A DNA stretch of 50,061 nt from an uncultured Coriobacteriaceae bacterium (lineage in GTDB: Bacteria; Actinomycetota; Coriobacteriia; Coriobacteriales; Eggerthellaceae). The stretch covers positions 1 to 50,061 of the forward strand of contig CACXMZ010000010.1 of NCBI GenBank assembly GCA_902768975.1, in the 5' to 3' direction. Numbering within the stretch: position 1 is the stretch's first letter; each line of letters opens with the position of its first letter. Below are positions 10,075 to 16,726 of this stretch, one piece after another. Position numbers and translations under genes: made by a program. The notes below the pieces were generated by a model, which was not told the DNA's origin, did not search any database, and saw only the letters and a program-made list of their open reading frames with translations.

Positions 10075-10659
10075 ATGAGTAGGGATGATGATAATAAGCT
10101 GGATAAAGCAATCGTTAAAGAAGGCGTGAGTCGCGGATTCAAAACTGTTGCAGGTTTTCTTTGGAGAAGTGACGGTGATCGATTTGATACTATCATTGCT
10201 TCGACTGTGAATAGAAGAAATAGAATCACTTATCTAATTAAGCAAAAGAAAATGTCTTACGACGACCTGTTCTGGGATATCATGGGTATGCATTCTAATC
10301 GAAATGAGCGTATGTCGCTTAGAGCTAATGGCGCTTTCGCTTCTCCTTCATACACAATCGAGCATGGTCAGATTGAGAATGTAATCCCATTTACGCCAGA
10401 GTCGGTTTCCGCTCTTGTTGATAGGCTTGAATCATCTTTATCATTCTTTACGCAAACCCATTTAGATCTAAGTCGTTATATTACAGATCATCCTGACCAT
10501 GCGCTTAATAATGAAGAATTACGCTGTCTTGCATACCTTGATATGGGAGATATTGATGGGGCTAGGCAACTTGCTTTGGCGAATTTAGGCAATGAAGGCT
10601 TCGCCAATGAAGGGAAAGGCTTTTTTGAAAGATTATTACTAATATATGGGGGGGTGTAG
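10075..10659 (+). CDS. probable immunity protein to the Rhs toxin (copy 1)
   Basis: A 194-residue soluble protein with no signal peptide or membrane segment. It starts 31 bases after the Rhs stop with an AGGGAG Shine-Dalgarno. It is a clear paralogue of the next gene: both share LWRS-x-G near residue 30, a Y-x-I-x(3)-K-x(2)-YDD-x-(F/Y)W-x-IM block near 60, an F-x-(S/T)PSY-x-IE block, LSRYI followed by PD, and LAYLDM-x-D near the C-terminus. Polymorphic-toxin loci nearly always encode the cognate immunity protein directly downstream, so that role is inferred from position. I do not recognise a named Imm family. Confidence 0.75.
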   Translation: MSRDDDNKLDKAIVKEGVSRGFKTVAGFLWRSDGDRFDTIIASTVNRRNRITYLIKQKKMSYDDLFWDIMGMHSNRNERMSLRANGAFASPSYTIEHGQIENVIPFTPESVSALVDRLESSLSFFTQTHLDLSRYITDHPDHALNNEELRCLAYLDMGDIDGARQLALANLGNEGFANEGKGFFERLLLIYGGV

Positions 10660-10666
10660 TGTGTAA

Positions 10667-11269
10667 ATGGATTGGCGAAGTATAGAAGAATCAATTATCG
10701 AGGAAGCTGAAAAATATGGTTTTGAGTTTGACCAAGTTTCGCTATGGCGTAGCAATGGTATTCATTATGAAAGCGTATCAATTGAAGACTGGCGTGCCAC
10801 AGGAAACCTTACCTATATAATCGAACGGAGAAAGCTGGTCTATGATGATATGTATTGGAATATCATGGATATAGAACCAGAGCAGTACGTAGACTGTCAG
10901 TCCGAAAACAACGATGCGTTCTCTACCCCTTCTTACAGAATAGAGCGTGCAACCATTAATGGTGCAGCCGCATTTACAAAAAACTTTATTTCTGAAGTAG
11001 TTAATCGTTTTGATTTATCCTTACTGGCTTTTCAGAAAAAAACACCAGAATTAAGTCGATATATTATCGAATATCCCGATGATTATATGGATGGCAATAT
11101 ACCTCTTCGCGTGCTTGCCTATTTGGATATGAGGGATTTTAAGGCAGCAAAGTCGCTAGCGAGGAAAAGCATTAGGGAAGACGATAAGGTATTAGGTAGA
11201 CAAAATATGTTTACCCCGCTTTCCCGTGCAGATAGATTCTTTCTTGAGAGGTTTCTTGAACGACAATAG
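10667..11269 (+). CDS. immunity-like paralogue (copy 2)
   Basis: A 200-residue paralogue of the preceding gene, starting 7 bases after its stop. The GGGGGG run at the end of copy 1 can act as its Shine-Dalgarno. The shared blocks listed for copy 1 are all present but overall sequence has diverged considerably, so this is an old duplication, or copies acquired with different toxin tips. It may protect against a related toxin tip from neighbouring strains. No catalytic motif or membrane segment is visible. Confidence 0.75.
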   Translation: MDWRSIEESIIEEAEKYGFEFDQVSLWRSNGIHYESVSIEDWRATGNLTYIIERRKLVYDDMYWNIMDIEPEQYVDCQSENNDAFSTPSYRIERATINGAAAFTKNFISEVVNRFDLSLLAFQKKTPELSRYIIEYPDDYMDGNIPLRVLAYLDMRDFKAAKSLARKSIREDDKVLGRQNMFTPLSRADRFFLERFLERQ

Positions 11270-11299
11270 GTGGCACAGGAACGCGGCACTGTCGCGTTT

Positions 11300-11510
11300 G
11301 TGTATGAAAGAGCTAAAACGAGATTGGAAGGCCCCCCATTTTTCTGCCTAGCTTCTTTTAGAGAGCGGGGTAGACATACGCTATATCCAGCTTCTTTTGG
11401 GGCACAGTTCTATTTTGACAACTGAGATTTATACGCATGTAACTTCTGCGAAGCAGCGTGAGTTGCTGCGCCTCCATAATCCTCGAAATGCAATCAATGG
11501 AGGAGGATAG
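11300..11510 (+). pseudogene. 3' remnant of a tyrosine recombinase
   Basis: From 11352 to the TAG at 11508-11510 one frame encodes about 52 residues that match the C-terminus of the intact recombinase at 19389-20297. Shared strings include GVDIRYIQ, LGHSSI, TTEIYTHV, AKQRE and LRLHNPRN-x-INGG. Upstream of 11352 the similarity continues weakly with an in-frame TAG at 11349-11351 and damaged Arg-His-Thr-Phe-Ala codons, and no N-terminal or central part remains. The last ~50 codons look well preserved, nucleophilic Tyr included. It sits just after the Rhs toxin/immunity genes, so a second recombinase unit once lay here. Confidence 0.85.
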
Positions 11511-11516
11511 GCTGCG

Positions 11517-11540
11517 CGCATTACAAATAATAGTAATGCG
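11517..11540. repeat. 8-bp inverted repeat after the recombinase remnant
   Basis: CGCATTAC, an 8-base spacer AAATAATA and GTAATGCG form a perfect stem just downstream of the remnant's stop codon. It is followed by GTGTCTTTCT, which is a poor U-run, so terminator function is possible but weak. It could instead be a remnant of a recombination site. Confidence 0.4.
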
Positions 11541-11649
11541 GTGTCTTTCTAGATTCGCCAAAGGGTTTGCGGTTGTTACGCGAGCTCTGTCTTGTTGGTA
11601 CTATATCCCCATGATAGTTGTTGTCCATTGTAATGTTAAAGGAGCATAT

Positions 11650-11877
11650 ATGGACCCAGCAATAGTTTCTGCAATGATTGGTGGAGTTGCTGTAATAATA
11701 GCTGCGGTAATTGACGCAGTTATTACAGTTAAAGGGAATTCGAATTATTTCGGGGAGACAGCGCGTCAAGAGGATGATTGTGTTGCCAAGGAATTACGTG
11801 AAGCTATTGAAGAAAGAATGCGTAAGCAGTTTCGGCCAATGAGCAGGGATGAGATAATGAGTATTCTTTCAAAGTGA
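11650..11877 (+). CDS. small single-pass membrane protein, unknown function
   Basis: A 75-residue product: N-terminal hydrophobic helix (residues 3-27, rich in Ile, Val and Ala) followed by a charged helical tail of about 45 residues. The start ATG11650 is preceded by AAAGGAG at 6-8 bases; the longer open frame upstream lacks a ribosome site and overlaps the recombinase remnant. The next gene also begins with a hydrophobic helix and a strong Shine-Dalgarno 70 bases on, so the two may act as a membrane pair. I do not recognise the family. A small membrane immunity or toxin partner is conceivable in this toxin-rich context, but nothing proves it. Confidence 0.6.
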   Translation: MDPAIVSAMIGGVAVIIAAVIDAVITVKGNSNYFGETARQEDDCVAKELREAIEERMRKQFRPMSRDEIMSILSK

Positions 11878-11947
11878 GCATACGTATATATCTATTAAGT
11901 TAAAGTTTGAAATTGGATAAACGGCTGTTCTGAAAAGGAGGTGAGGA

Positions 11948-12748
11948 ATGCGAGATCTAATCCCAGTTGTTTTCGGCGCAGCTTTGGGCGTTGGATTTGA
12001 TCGGCTTTTCTTATTCATACAAAAAGTGGTCAAGAGGTGTAACCCTCTTGAGATAGTTGTTAGTCGAGTTGAATCTCCGCCTGCATGGTATATTACAGAT
12101 AAAGAAGTCCCGATACCTAGGGACAAGAGCACGTCTTTTAATGATGAGGTGTGCGCCAACTCACCCTTCTGTGGGTTTGCTAAAGTAAGAGTTTCTATTG
12201 CCAATAAAGCTAGTGAGACTGTTTATTTGAACGACATTCGTGTGCAGAAAAAAGGAACGAAAATTACTGCAAGAACAAGGGTGCGCACTGTTCCGCAAGG
12301 AGGAGCCCCCGCAGTGCGCCTTTTTTCGTTTCTAGATAGTGATAGGCCTTTGTTATATAAAAATCTTTTAGATTGTGACGGCATTGCCAAACCGTGCTTC
12401 TCGGATGATTATCGAGTGGTTATTGATCCAGGGAAGAATGAGATAATCAACCTTGTTTTCGTTACGTTAGAAAACGATTGGGAATTTAATATTTCACTTG
12501 ATTATGAGATAGCGGGTAAAAAGCGTTCCATAAATAATATATTCGAGAAGGATATGGAACTCGTTGCTTATAGGCCGAACGAGCTGGAAGATGATTACTG
12601 TTTGTTTATGGAGAAAGTTGCTCCGGGTTACCCGCTTTTTGAAGACTCAAAGTATTTTACGGACGAAATGCGGGGGAGAAAAATAGCTATGAACTATGGG
12701 GAGCCAATGTCTTCGCTCGAATACATTCAGAGATTAACTTCAGTATAG
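11948..12748 (+). CDS. N-terminally membrane-anchored protein of unknown function
   Basis: A 266-residue product with a short hydrophobic N-terminus (residues 4-25, then KKVVKR) and a mainly beta-strand-like soluble remainder. A near-perfect AAGGAGGTGA Shine-Dalgarno precedes ATG11948, so translation should be efficient. Part of the sequence (about residues 75-180) reads like an immunoglobulin/beta-sandwich fold, with alternating hydrophobic residues and DPGKNE-type turns, but I cannot name a domain. It follows the small membrane protein gene in the same direction. It lies between recombinase debris and orphan immunity genes, so it is probably recently acquired cargo. Confidence 0.65.
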   Translation: MRDLIPVVFGAALGVGFDRLFLFIQKVVKRCNPLEIVVSRVESPPAWYITDKEVPIPRDKSTSFNDEVCANSPFCGFAKVRVSIANKASETVYLNDIRVQKKGTKITARTRVRTVPQGGAPAVRLFSFLDSDRPLLYKNLLDCDGIAKPCFSDDYRVVIDPGKNEIINLVFVTLENDWEFNISLDYEIAGKKRSINNIFEKDMELVAYRPNELEDDYCLFMEKVAPGYPLFEDSKYFTDEMRGRKIAMNYGEPMSSLEYIQRLTSV

Positions 12749-12964
12749 CTATTTCTGTTCTATGCAAGCTTTTTTCAACGATGTGTTATTCAATGTTGAG
12801 GCCTTATATAATTTCATAAATTCGCTTGCATGACGCGAAGAGTTCGTCTTTGGCCTCAGCCTTGAGCTTGGCTAACACAGCCTAGTACTATATTGAGTCG
12901 CCTAGAGAGTGCTACAGAGGGCGGTCTTGAAGTGGTTTTTATGCAGGCATAAGGATGGTAGTTG

Positions 12965-13426
12965 ATGAGTTTACCCAAATGGCAACATATTAATCTCATG
13001 CTTTTTTTTGCAGCTGGGTGTACTCGTAGTCTTGTTGGTTCGGCTGGGCTATTGGTTTGTTTCTTTTCAAACATTGAAACGGTTTTTGGCAAAGAAGAAG
13101 CAGTAGCATCCTTCCCTATTATTATGTGCGAGCTTTATGAAGGAAGGGTTGTCGCTTCAAACGTTCAAGCCGCACTCAAAGAACTCGATATAATTGAAAG
13201 CATATTTAAGTCTAGTAAATCCAGTGAACTTGTTATGCCCGAGATACTGACGCATGGCGATATTGCCTATTTTGGCGAGATTAATGAAAATGCTAGCAAT
13301 CTCTTACAGTGTTTCAGAACGAATGATGGTCAATTGCTTACAATGAGGCTTAGAAGTGCTTTTAACGAAGCATTATTTTTTAAGGTCGATATCATAATTC
13401 AGGATCTTCTAGGGACTGAACTTTAA
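12965..13426 (+). CDS. divergent Imm70-like orphan immunity protein
   Basis: A 153-residue product alignable by eye with the next gene. SFPIIM...LYEG...ALKELDII here matches RFPVLM...FYFDQL...DELIIV there, and the C-terminal SNLLQCFRTNDGQ...LRSAFNEA matches SNYFVTSDGKD...LRKALEEA. The tryptophan/proline-rich middle (WDFENP...PPWG in the neighbour) is missing or replaced, so this copy is degenerate. ATG12965 is used; GGATGG is a modest Shine-Dalgarno, and an in-frame TTG at 12962 is an alternative. The 216 bases between the previous gene and this one hold no feature I can support. No cognate toxin is adjacent, so it looks like an orphan immunity gene. Confidence 0.6.
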   Translation: MSLPKWQHINLMLFFAAGCTRSLVGSAGLLVCFFSNIETVFGKEEAVASFPIIMCELYEGRVVASNVQAALKELDIIESIFKSSKSSELVMPEILTHGDIAYFGEINENASNLLQCFRTNDGQLLTMRLRSAFNEALFFKVDIIIQDLLGTEL

Positions 13427-13448
13427 GACTCGTTGAAGGCGGGAACCG

Positions 13449-13868
13449 ATGGCAACAATATATTTTAAGGTATCAGACTCTTTTTATGAAGTGGGGACAC
13501 CTAGTTATCTTTACTCCTTCTTTTCTACCGTTGCAAAAAACCTTGAGTCTAGCGACTGGGGTTCACGATTCCCCGTATTAATGCATGATTTTTATTTTGA
13601 TCAATTGTTGCCACAACAAGTTGATGATTTGTATGATGAACTCATAATCGTTACAAAAGAATTAAAGCAATATGGACCAGGAAAAGTAGTATGGGATTTT
13701 GAAAATCCCAGTAAGCTTCCACCTTGGGGCAATGATATAAGTAGCGATATAACGGATTTGTCAAACTATTTCGTAACCAGTGATGGCAAAGACTTTCTAA
13801 CTGTATTACGGAAGGCTCTTGAGGAAGCAAAGATAAAGTCTTCCGAAATAGTTATTGAACTGATATAG
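13449..13868 (+). CDS. Imm70-family immunity protein (orphan)
   Basis: A 139-residue soluble protein. Features I associate with the Imm70 family are V-G-x-PSYLYSFFST near the N-terminus, GSRFPVLM near residue 38, WDFENP and PPWG near 80-95, and DLSNYFVTSDGKD near 105. It begins 22 bases after its divergent paralogue. Imm70 proteins neutralise C-terminal toxin domains of polymorphic toxins. No toxin gene adjoins it, so it probably guards against tips carried by other strains or left from a displaced cassette. Family assignment is from memory of the motif pattern, not a search. Confidence 0.65.
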   Translation: MATIYFKVSDSFYEVGTPSYLYSFFSTVAKNLESSDWGSRFPVLMHDFYFDQLLPQQVDDLYDELIIVTKELKQYGPGKVVWDFENPSKLPPWGNDISSDITDLSNYFVTSDGKDFLTVLRKALEEAKIKSSEIVIELI

Positions 13869-13999
13869 GGCAACATTGCAGCCAACGATACTAGCGCTCG
13901 ACTTAGGGATTGGTATGTTTTGCGATTATTCAGTAGAGAAGATTCTTAAGGGATTTGCAAAACTTTTCTACATCTCCCAACGCCATCATTGTGGTCGTT

Positions 14000-14023
14000 C
14001 CGGCAGTCCGGCTCAGTTTTTTT
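14000..14023 (+). terminator. weak possible terminator after the Imm70-like gene
   Basis: CCGG-CAGT-CCGG followed after five bases by seven Ts. The stem is only 4 bp, so this is a weak candidate. The rest of the gap 13869-14048 holds nothing I recognise. Confidence 0.3.
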
Positions 14024-14048
14024 ATTGTTGTGCTATACATTTGTTCTA

Positions 14049-14077
14049 TTGACAAGAAAAAGAGCATTACTTATCAT
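14049..14077 (+). promoter_or_regulatory. strong sigma70-type promoter
   Basis: TTGACA (14049-14054), a 17-base spacer and TATCAT (14072-14077) nearly match the housekeeping consensus. The predicted start is near 14084. No gene start lies within 130 bases, so it drives the short RNA below and, by readthrough, the NYN-DUF262-HEPN genes. Confidence 0.75.
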
Positions 14078-14083
14078 TTAGGA

Positions 14084-14198
14084 TGCTCTCATTACGAGAG
14101 TTGTTTTAATAGAATGGGTGGCTTTGACTTGTGATAGCATTGCCGCTCAGCCATTATAGCTTGAGGGTCGAACGGGGATTTAGGTCGGCCCTCTTTTT
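14084..14198 (+). ncRNA. candidate small RNA or attenuated leader before the NYN gene
   Basis: A transcript starting near 14084 and ending at the intrinsic terminator at 14163-14199 would be about 115 nt. It contains a perfect CTCTC-ATTAC-GAGAG hairpin near its 5' end (14086-14100), a weaker middle hairpin (TGGCT...AGCCA, about 14116-14155) and the GC-rich terminator stem. No open reading frame with a ribosome site is visible. It does not match tRNA, 6S, SRP or tmRNA consensus that I can recall. It could be an independent small RNA (RNA antitoxin or guide of the neighbouring nuclease cassette) or a leader that attenuates the operon. The promoter-terminator pair is seen in the sequence; the function is inference. 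Confidence 0.5.
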
Positions 14199-14199
14199 C
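14163..14199 (+). terminator. intrinsic terminator/attenuator upstream of the NYN gene
   Basis: GAGGGTCG (14163-14170) pairs with CGGCCCTC (14186-14193) with one G-U pair across a 15-base loop, followed by TTTTTCT. It lies only 16 bases before the NYN start codon, and the NYN Shine-Dalgarno (AAGGAG) follows it, so it would control readthrough into the operon. Confidence 0.75.
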
Positions 14200-14214
14200 T
14201 ATTAAGGAGCTGCT

Positions 14215-14823
14215 ATGCGTAAGGCAATGGTTTTTATTGATTATGAAAACTTTGATATCGCGAGGCAAGAGCTGTATAAGCCAGATTATGCCCCCCGACT
14301 TGATTTTCCCTCGTTTCCATTGAAGCTTTGCAAAAAAATATCTACTGACCTAGATTTAATAAAGACATTCTTATTTATCCCGAAGCCTGATTCGTATCTC
14401 ATGCAGCAAGAATGGCGAAAAAAGAGGTACGTGTTCTTAAAAGGATTAGAAAATATCAATTACTTTTCGGTCATTGAGGGGCGTCATTGCGTAAGACCGG
14501 CATCAGGTGGCTTCGATACGATTGATATCAGAAAAAAAGATACATACTATGTCAATGAAAAAGGTACCGATATTAATATAACTGCACAGTTATTGACCAA
14601 GGCGTTTCATAATAGCTACGATACAGCTATCGTGATTAGCGGCGATACAGACTATATTCCAGTATTTGATTTAATTAATACACTTGGGAAGACTGTAATT
14701 TCGGTAGGTGTAGAGGGTCAAAACCTGCAACGTTTTAGAACGCACACAGATCGACAATACACCCTTTATCGTGATTTTTTGGATGAATGTGTTCAGAAAA
14801 AAGAATCCGAAGAACGAGCTTAG
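14215..14823 (+). CDS. NYN (PIN-like) ribonuclease
   Basis: A 202-residue protein of the NYN/LabA-like (DUF88) group of PIN-fold, metal-dependent RNases. The acidic residues expected for the active site are visible: D9 in FIDYEN, D119 in KGTDIN, and D144 and D146 in SGDTDY, followed by the IPV strand. Length fits a single-domain NYN protein with a helical insertion (residues 50-100) that may recognise substrate. ATG14215 has an AAGGAG Shine-Dalgarno. The gene is first of three closely spaced genes with DUF262 and HEPN proteins and lies directly behind the candidate small RNA. A defence or toxin role is inferred from that company; a housekeeping RNA-decay role is possible. Confidence 0.85.
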   Translation: MRKAMVFIDYENFDIARQELYKPDYAPRLDFPSFPLKLCKKISTDLDLIKTFLFIPKPDSYLMQQEWRKKRYVFLKGLENINYFSVIEGRHCVRPASGGFDTIDIRKKDTYYVNEKGTDINITAQLLTKAFHNSYDTAIVISGDTDYIPVFDLINTLGKTVISVGVEGQNLQRFRTHTDRQYTLYRDFLDECVQKKESEERA

Positions 14824-14851
14824 ATTGTTTTGTTATTAGGTGGTAATTTAC

Positions 14852-15952
14852 ATGGATAATAGTATTAAAGATGACATTTTTTCCCTCGAAGAGGAGAAAT
14901 TATTCGTAGAGGCGGATAGTCCGGAAGTTCCTCCAGCTGACATTGTAGCTTTTTCGGAGTTGCGTTCTGTCGCCGATTTAGCACGGATGCGCTCTAATGG
15001 GCAGTTGGTAATTGACCCAGATTTTCAACGGGAATTTGTTTGGAGGTCTCCTGAGCAGACGCGGTTTATAGATTCTCTAATTAAGCAATTACCTATTCCT
15101 AGTATATGTCTCAGTCTTGATTATAAAACTCAGACATGGCAGGTTATTGACGGTCTTCAGAGGATATCTACGGTGGTACGGTTTTTAGATATCAGCAGCG
15201 GGTGGCGTTTATCGAGACTTGATGATATCAATCAAGATATATCAGGACGCTTGGTATCCGAGTTTTGCGACGATGGTACTCAGCTAGGGATGTATAGAAG
15301 AATAGTTGAGAATACAACTATTCCCATCAATGTGTTGCGCTGCGATTATTCCAATGTTGAGCATCAAAATTATATATTTGAGATTTTTCACAGGCTTAAT
15401 TCCGGCGGAAGGCCTCTTTCAAACCAAGAGATTAGGAATTGTATATACTCAGGGTCTTTTAATACGCTCATTAATACTCTTAACAAGAACGAGAAGTGGC
15501 TTCGTGTTAGCAAATTGAAGACACCTGTTTCGCATAGATATAAGGGTCAAGAAATGATACTGCGCTTTTTTGCTTTCTTTGGTTCATACGAAGAATACAC
15601 TGGAAGGTTGGCCAAATTTTTAAATACTTACATGAGCGAGCATAAAAATGAGAGTTCAGATTGGCTGAATGGCAGAGAGGAAATTTTTAATCGTACTATT
15701 GACGTAGTCAATGATTCGCTTGGAGAAGAGGCGCATGGCAAGTCTCTCGCATTATTTGAAGCATTTCTTGTCGGAATTGCACGAAACATAGAAAGGGCCG
15801 AGGGCCTGCCGGTAGGCAGGCTGCAAAGTGGCTTTGCCGAGCTCGATCAGTCTCCAGTTTTTAGCCAGGAAAGTCTTAGTGAGGGGCTAGCTTCACGTGA
15901 AAAGCTGGTTGCTAGGCTGAAGACAGCAGAGCAGGTAATAAGAAATGTTTGA
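14852..15952 (+). CDS. DUF262 (GmrSD-N / ParB-like) protein
   Basis: A 366-residue protein with DUF262 hallmarks: IDPDFQREFVW near residue 54, IDGLQR with D100 and R104 (the DGxQR nucleotide-processing motif of the ParB/Srx-like fold), and an FHRLNSGG block near 180. DUF262 forms the N-terminal half of the type IV modification-dependent enzyme GmrSD and is frequent in antiphage systems, where it binds or hydrolyses nucleotides. The usual DUF1524 HNH nuclease domain is absent, so the nuclease must be supplied in trans. ATG14852 follows AGGTGG; an in-frame start 12 bases earlier has no ribosome site. The stop overlaps the HEPN gene by 8 bases, which implies translational coupling. Confidence 0.85.
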   Translation: MDNSIKDDIFSLEEEKLFVEADSPEVPPADIVAFSELRSVADLARMRSNGQLVIDPDFQREFVWRSPEQTRFIDSLIKQLPIPSICLSLDYKTQTWQVIDGLQRISTVVRFLDISSGWRLSRLDDINQDISGRLVSEFCDDGTQLGMYRRIVENTTIPINVLRCDYSNVEHQNYIFEIFHRLNSGGRPLSNQEIRNCIYSGSFNTLINTLNKNEKWLRVSKLKTPVSHRYKGQEMILRFFAFFGSYEEYTGRLAKFLNTYMSEHKNESSDWLNGREEIFNRTIDVVNDSLGEEAHGKSLALFEAFLVGIARNIERAEGLPVGRLQSGFAELDQSPVFSQESLSEGLASREKLVARLKTAEQVIRNV

Positions 15953-16469
15953 TTCCGAAAGAATCAGTCAGCGACTGCAGAGCCTTAATGAACTATATAA
16001 TGATGCATTCGCCGATAATCTTGAGTTAGCAGAGCTATATTCGAAGATTGCAGTTATTGAACTTGGAGGTTGGTCAGAAGAAGTGAGAGACTATCTTTCG
16101 TTACTTCTTTTCAACAAAATATACTGCGATAGTTCAAATGAATATTACAGTAAAATGTTTGAAAGACCGGTTTCTGGATTTGATTATAAAAAGCACTTTA
16201 GAAATCGAGTCTTTGAGAAAATGATTGGCGTTCATGGCGCTGATGAAATTGAGAGATGTATTGATACTGGCGTGTTGGAACAGTTTCGGGGTGCGCTTGG
16301 GCAGCTTTGGGAAATGCGAAATAAATGCGCCCATCAAACGCTTGAGAACACAATGGGAAGTCAGCAAGCTCCGTCAATGACAATTAGTCAGTTTGCTAAG
16401 ATTAGGCGCGGATTCGAAGAGTTCGAAAAAGCGATTGATTCTCTGGAGCGCGTGGTTATAAGACTTTAA
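15945..16469 (+). CDS. HEPN-like nuclease partner of the DUF262 protein
   Basis: A 174-residue all-helical protein. It carries R125-N126-K-C-A-H130, the Rx4-6H signature of HEPN ribonucleases (usually RN-x(3)-H), placed between two long helices as expected. It resembles the MAE_28990/MAE_18760-type HEPN proteins often paired with DUF262, which I know from general annotation rather than from a search. The ATG lies inside the end of the DUF262 gene (8-base overlap), so the two proteins are probably made in fixed ratio. An AAAGTT-N5-AACTTT hairpin at 16509-16525 follows the gene but lacks a U-run. Confidence 0.75.
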   Translation: MFDSERISQRLQSLNELYNDAFADNLELAELYSKIAVIELGGWSEEVRDYLSLLLFNKIYCDSSNEYYSKMFERPVSGFDYKKHFRNRVFEKMIGVHGADEIERCIDTGVLEQFRGALGQLWEMRNKCAHQTLENTMGSQQAPSMTISQFAKIRRGFEEFEKAIDSLERVVIRL

Positions 16470-16558
16470 ATTATGTTCAAGCAGGATATAACGATGGTCT
16501 AAGCCCCTAAAGTTAATCCAACTTTGGTATGAGGGCAAAAAATGGGGGTCATTTAATA

Positions 16559-16617
16559 CAACGAAAAAATATCGTTGCAATATTATAGCAGTGAAAATGC
16601 CATGTTTATTCCATGGC
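16559..16617. repeat. two 19-bp inverted repeats with 7-bp spacers
   Basis: CAACGA-N7-TCGTTG (16559-16577) and GCCATG-N7-CATGGC (16599-16617) are perfect 6-bp-arm repeats. They lie 27 to 85 bases upstream of the -35 of the invertible-cassette promoter. Their 6-7-6 geometry matches the GATAA-N7-TTATC core inside the 33-bp repeats, but the arm sequences differ. They may be operators for a regulator or accessory recombinase sites. Confidence 0.5.
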
Positions 16618-16643
16618 TGAAAAGTGGCAGTTTTAAAAGTGCT

Positions 16644-16672
16644 TTACAGTCTCACAAAATAAGCTTATATAT
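16644..16672 (+). promoter_or_regulatory. promoter firing into the invertible cassette
   Basis: TTTACA (16644-16649), a 17-base spacer and TATATA (16667-16672) lie just outside the left inverted repeat, predicting transcription from about 16679. Whichever end of the cassette sits here would be transcribed. In the present orientation that is the ATP-grasp gene. Confidence 0.7.
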
Positions 16673-16693
16673 TTCTGGTGTAAAATCTACCTA

Positions 16694-16726
16694 ATGATAA
16701 TCAGCAGTTATCGGAGGTTACGTGTG
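16694..16726 (+). repeat. left 33-bp inverted repeat (recombination site, SD and start)
   Basis: Identical to the reverse complement of 19299-19331. It contains GATAA-TCAGCAG-TTATC (16696-16712), a typical crossover core with an asymmetric 7-bp spacer, then GGAGG (16713-16717), six bases and GTG (16724-16726), where identity ends. Just outside, ATCTACC is also shared with the right side apart from a 1-base length difference. Confidence 0.9.

Noticed and set aside
11458-11649. Upstream extension of the small membrane protein frame
   Set aside because: It runs into the recombinase remnant and an inverted repeat; the good Shine-Dalgarno is at ATG11650.
14084-14198. tRNA-like or SRP RNA identity for the short RNA
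   Set aside because: It lacks the cloverleaf, TTC/CCA elements and the SRP GNRA/AGCAGC signatures.
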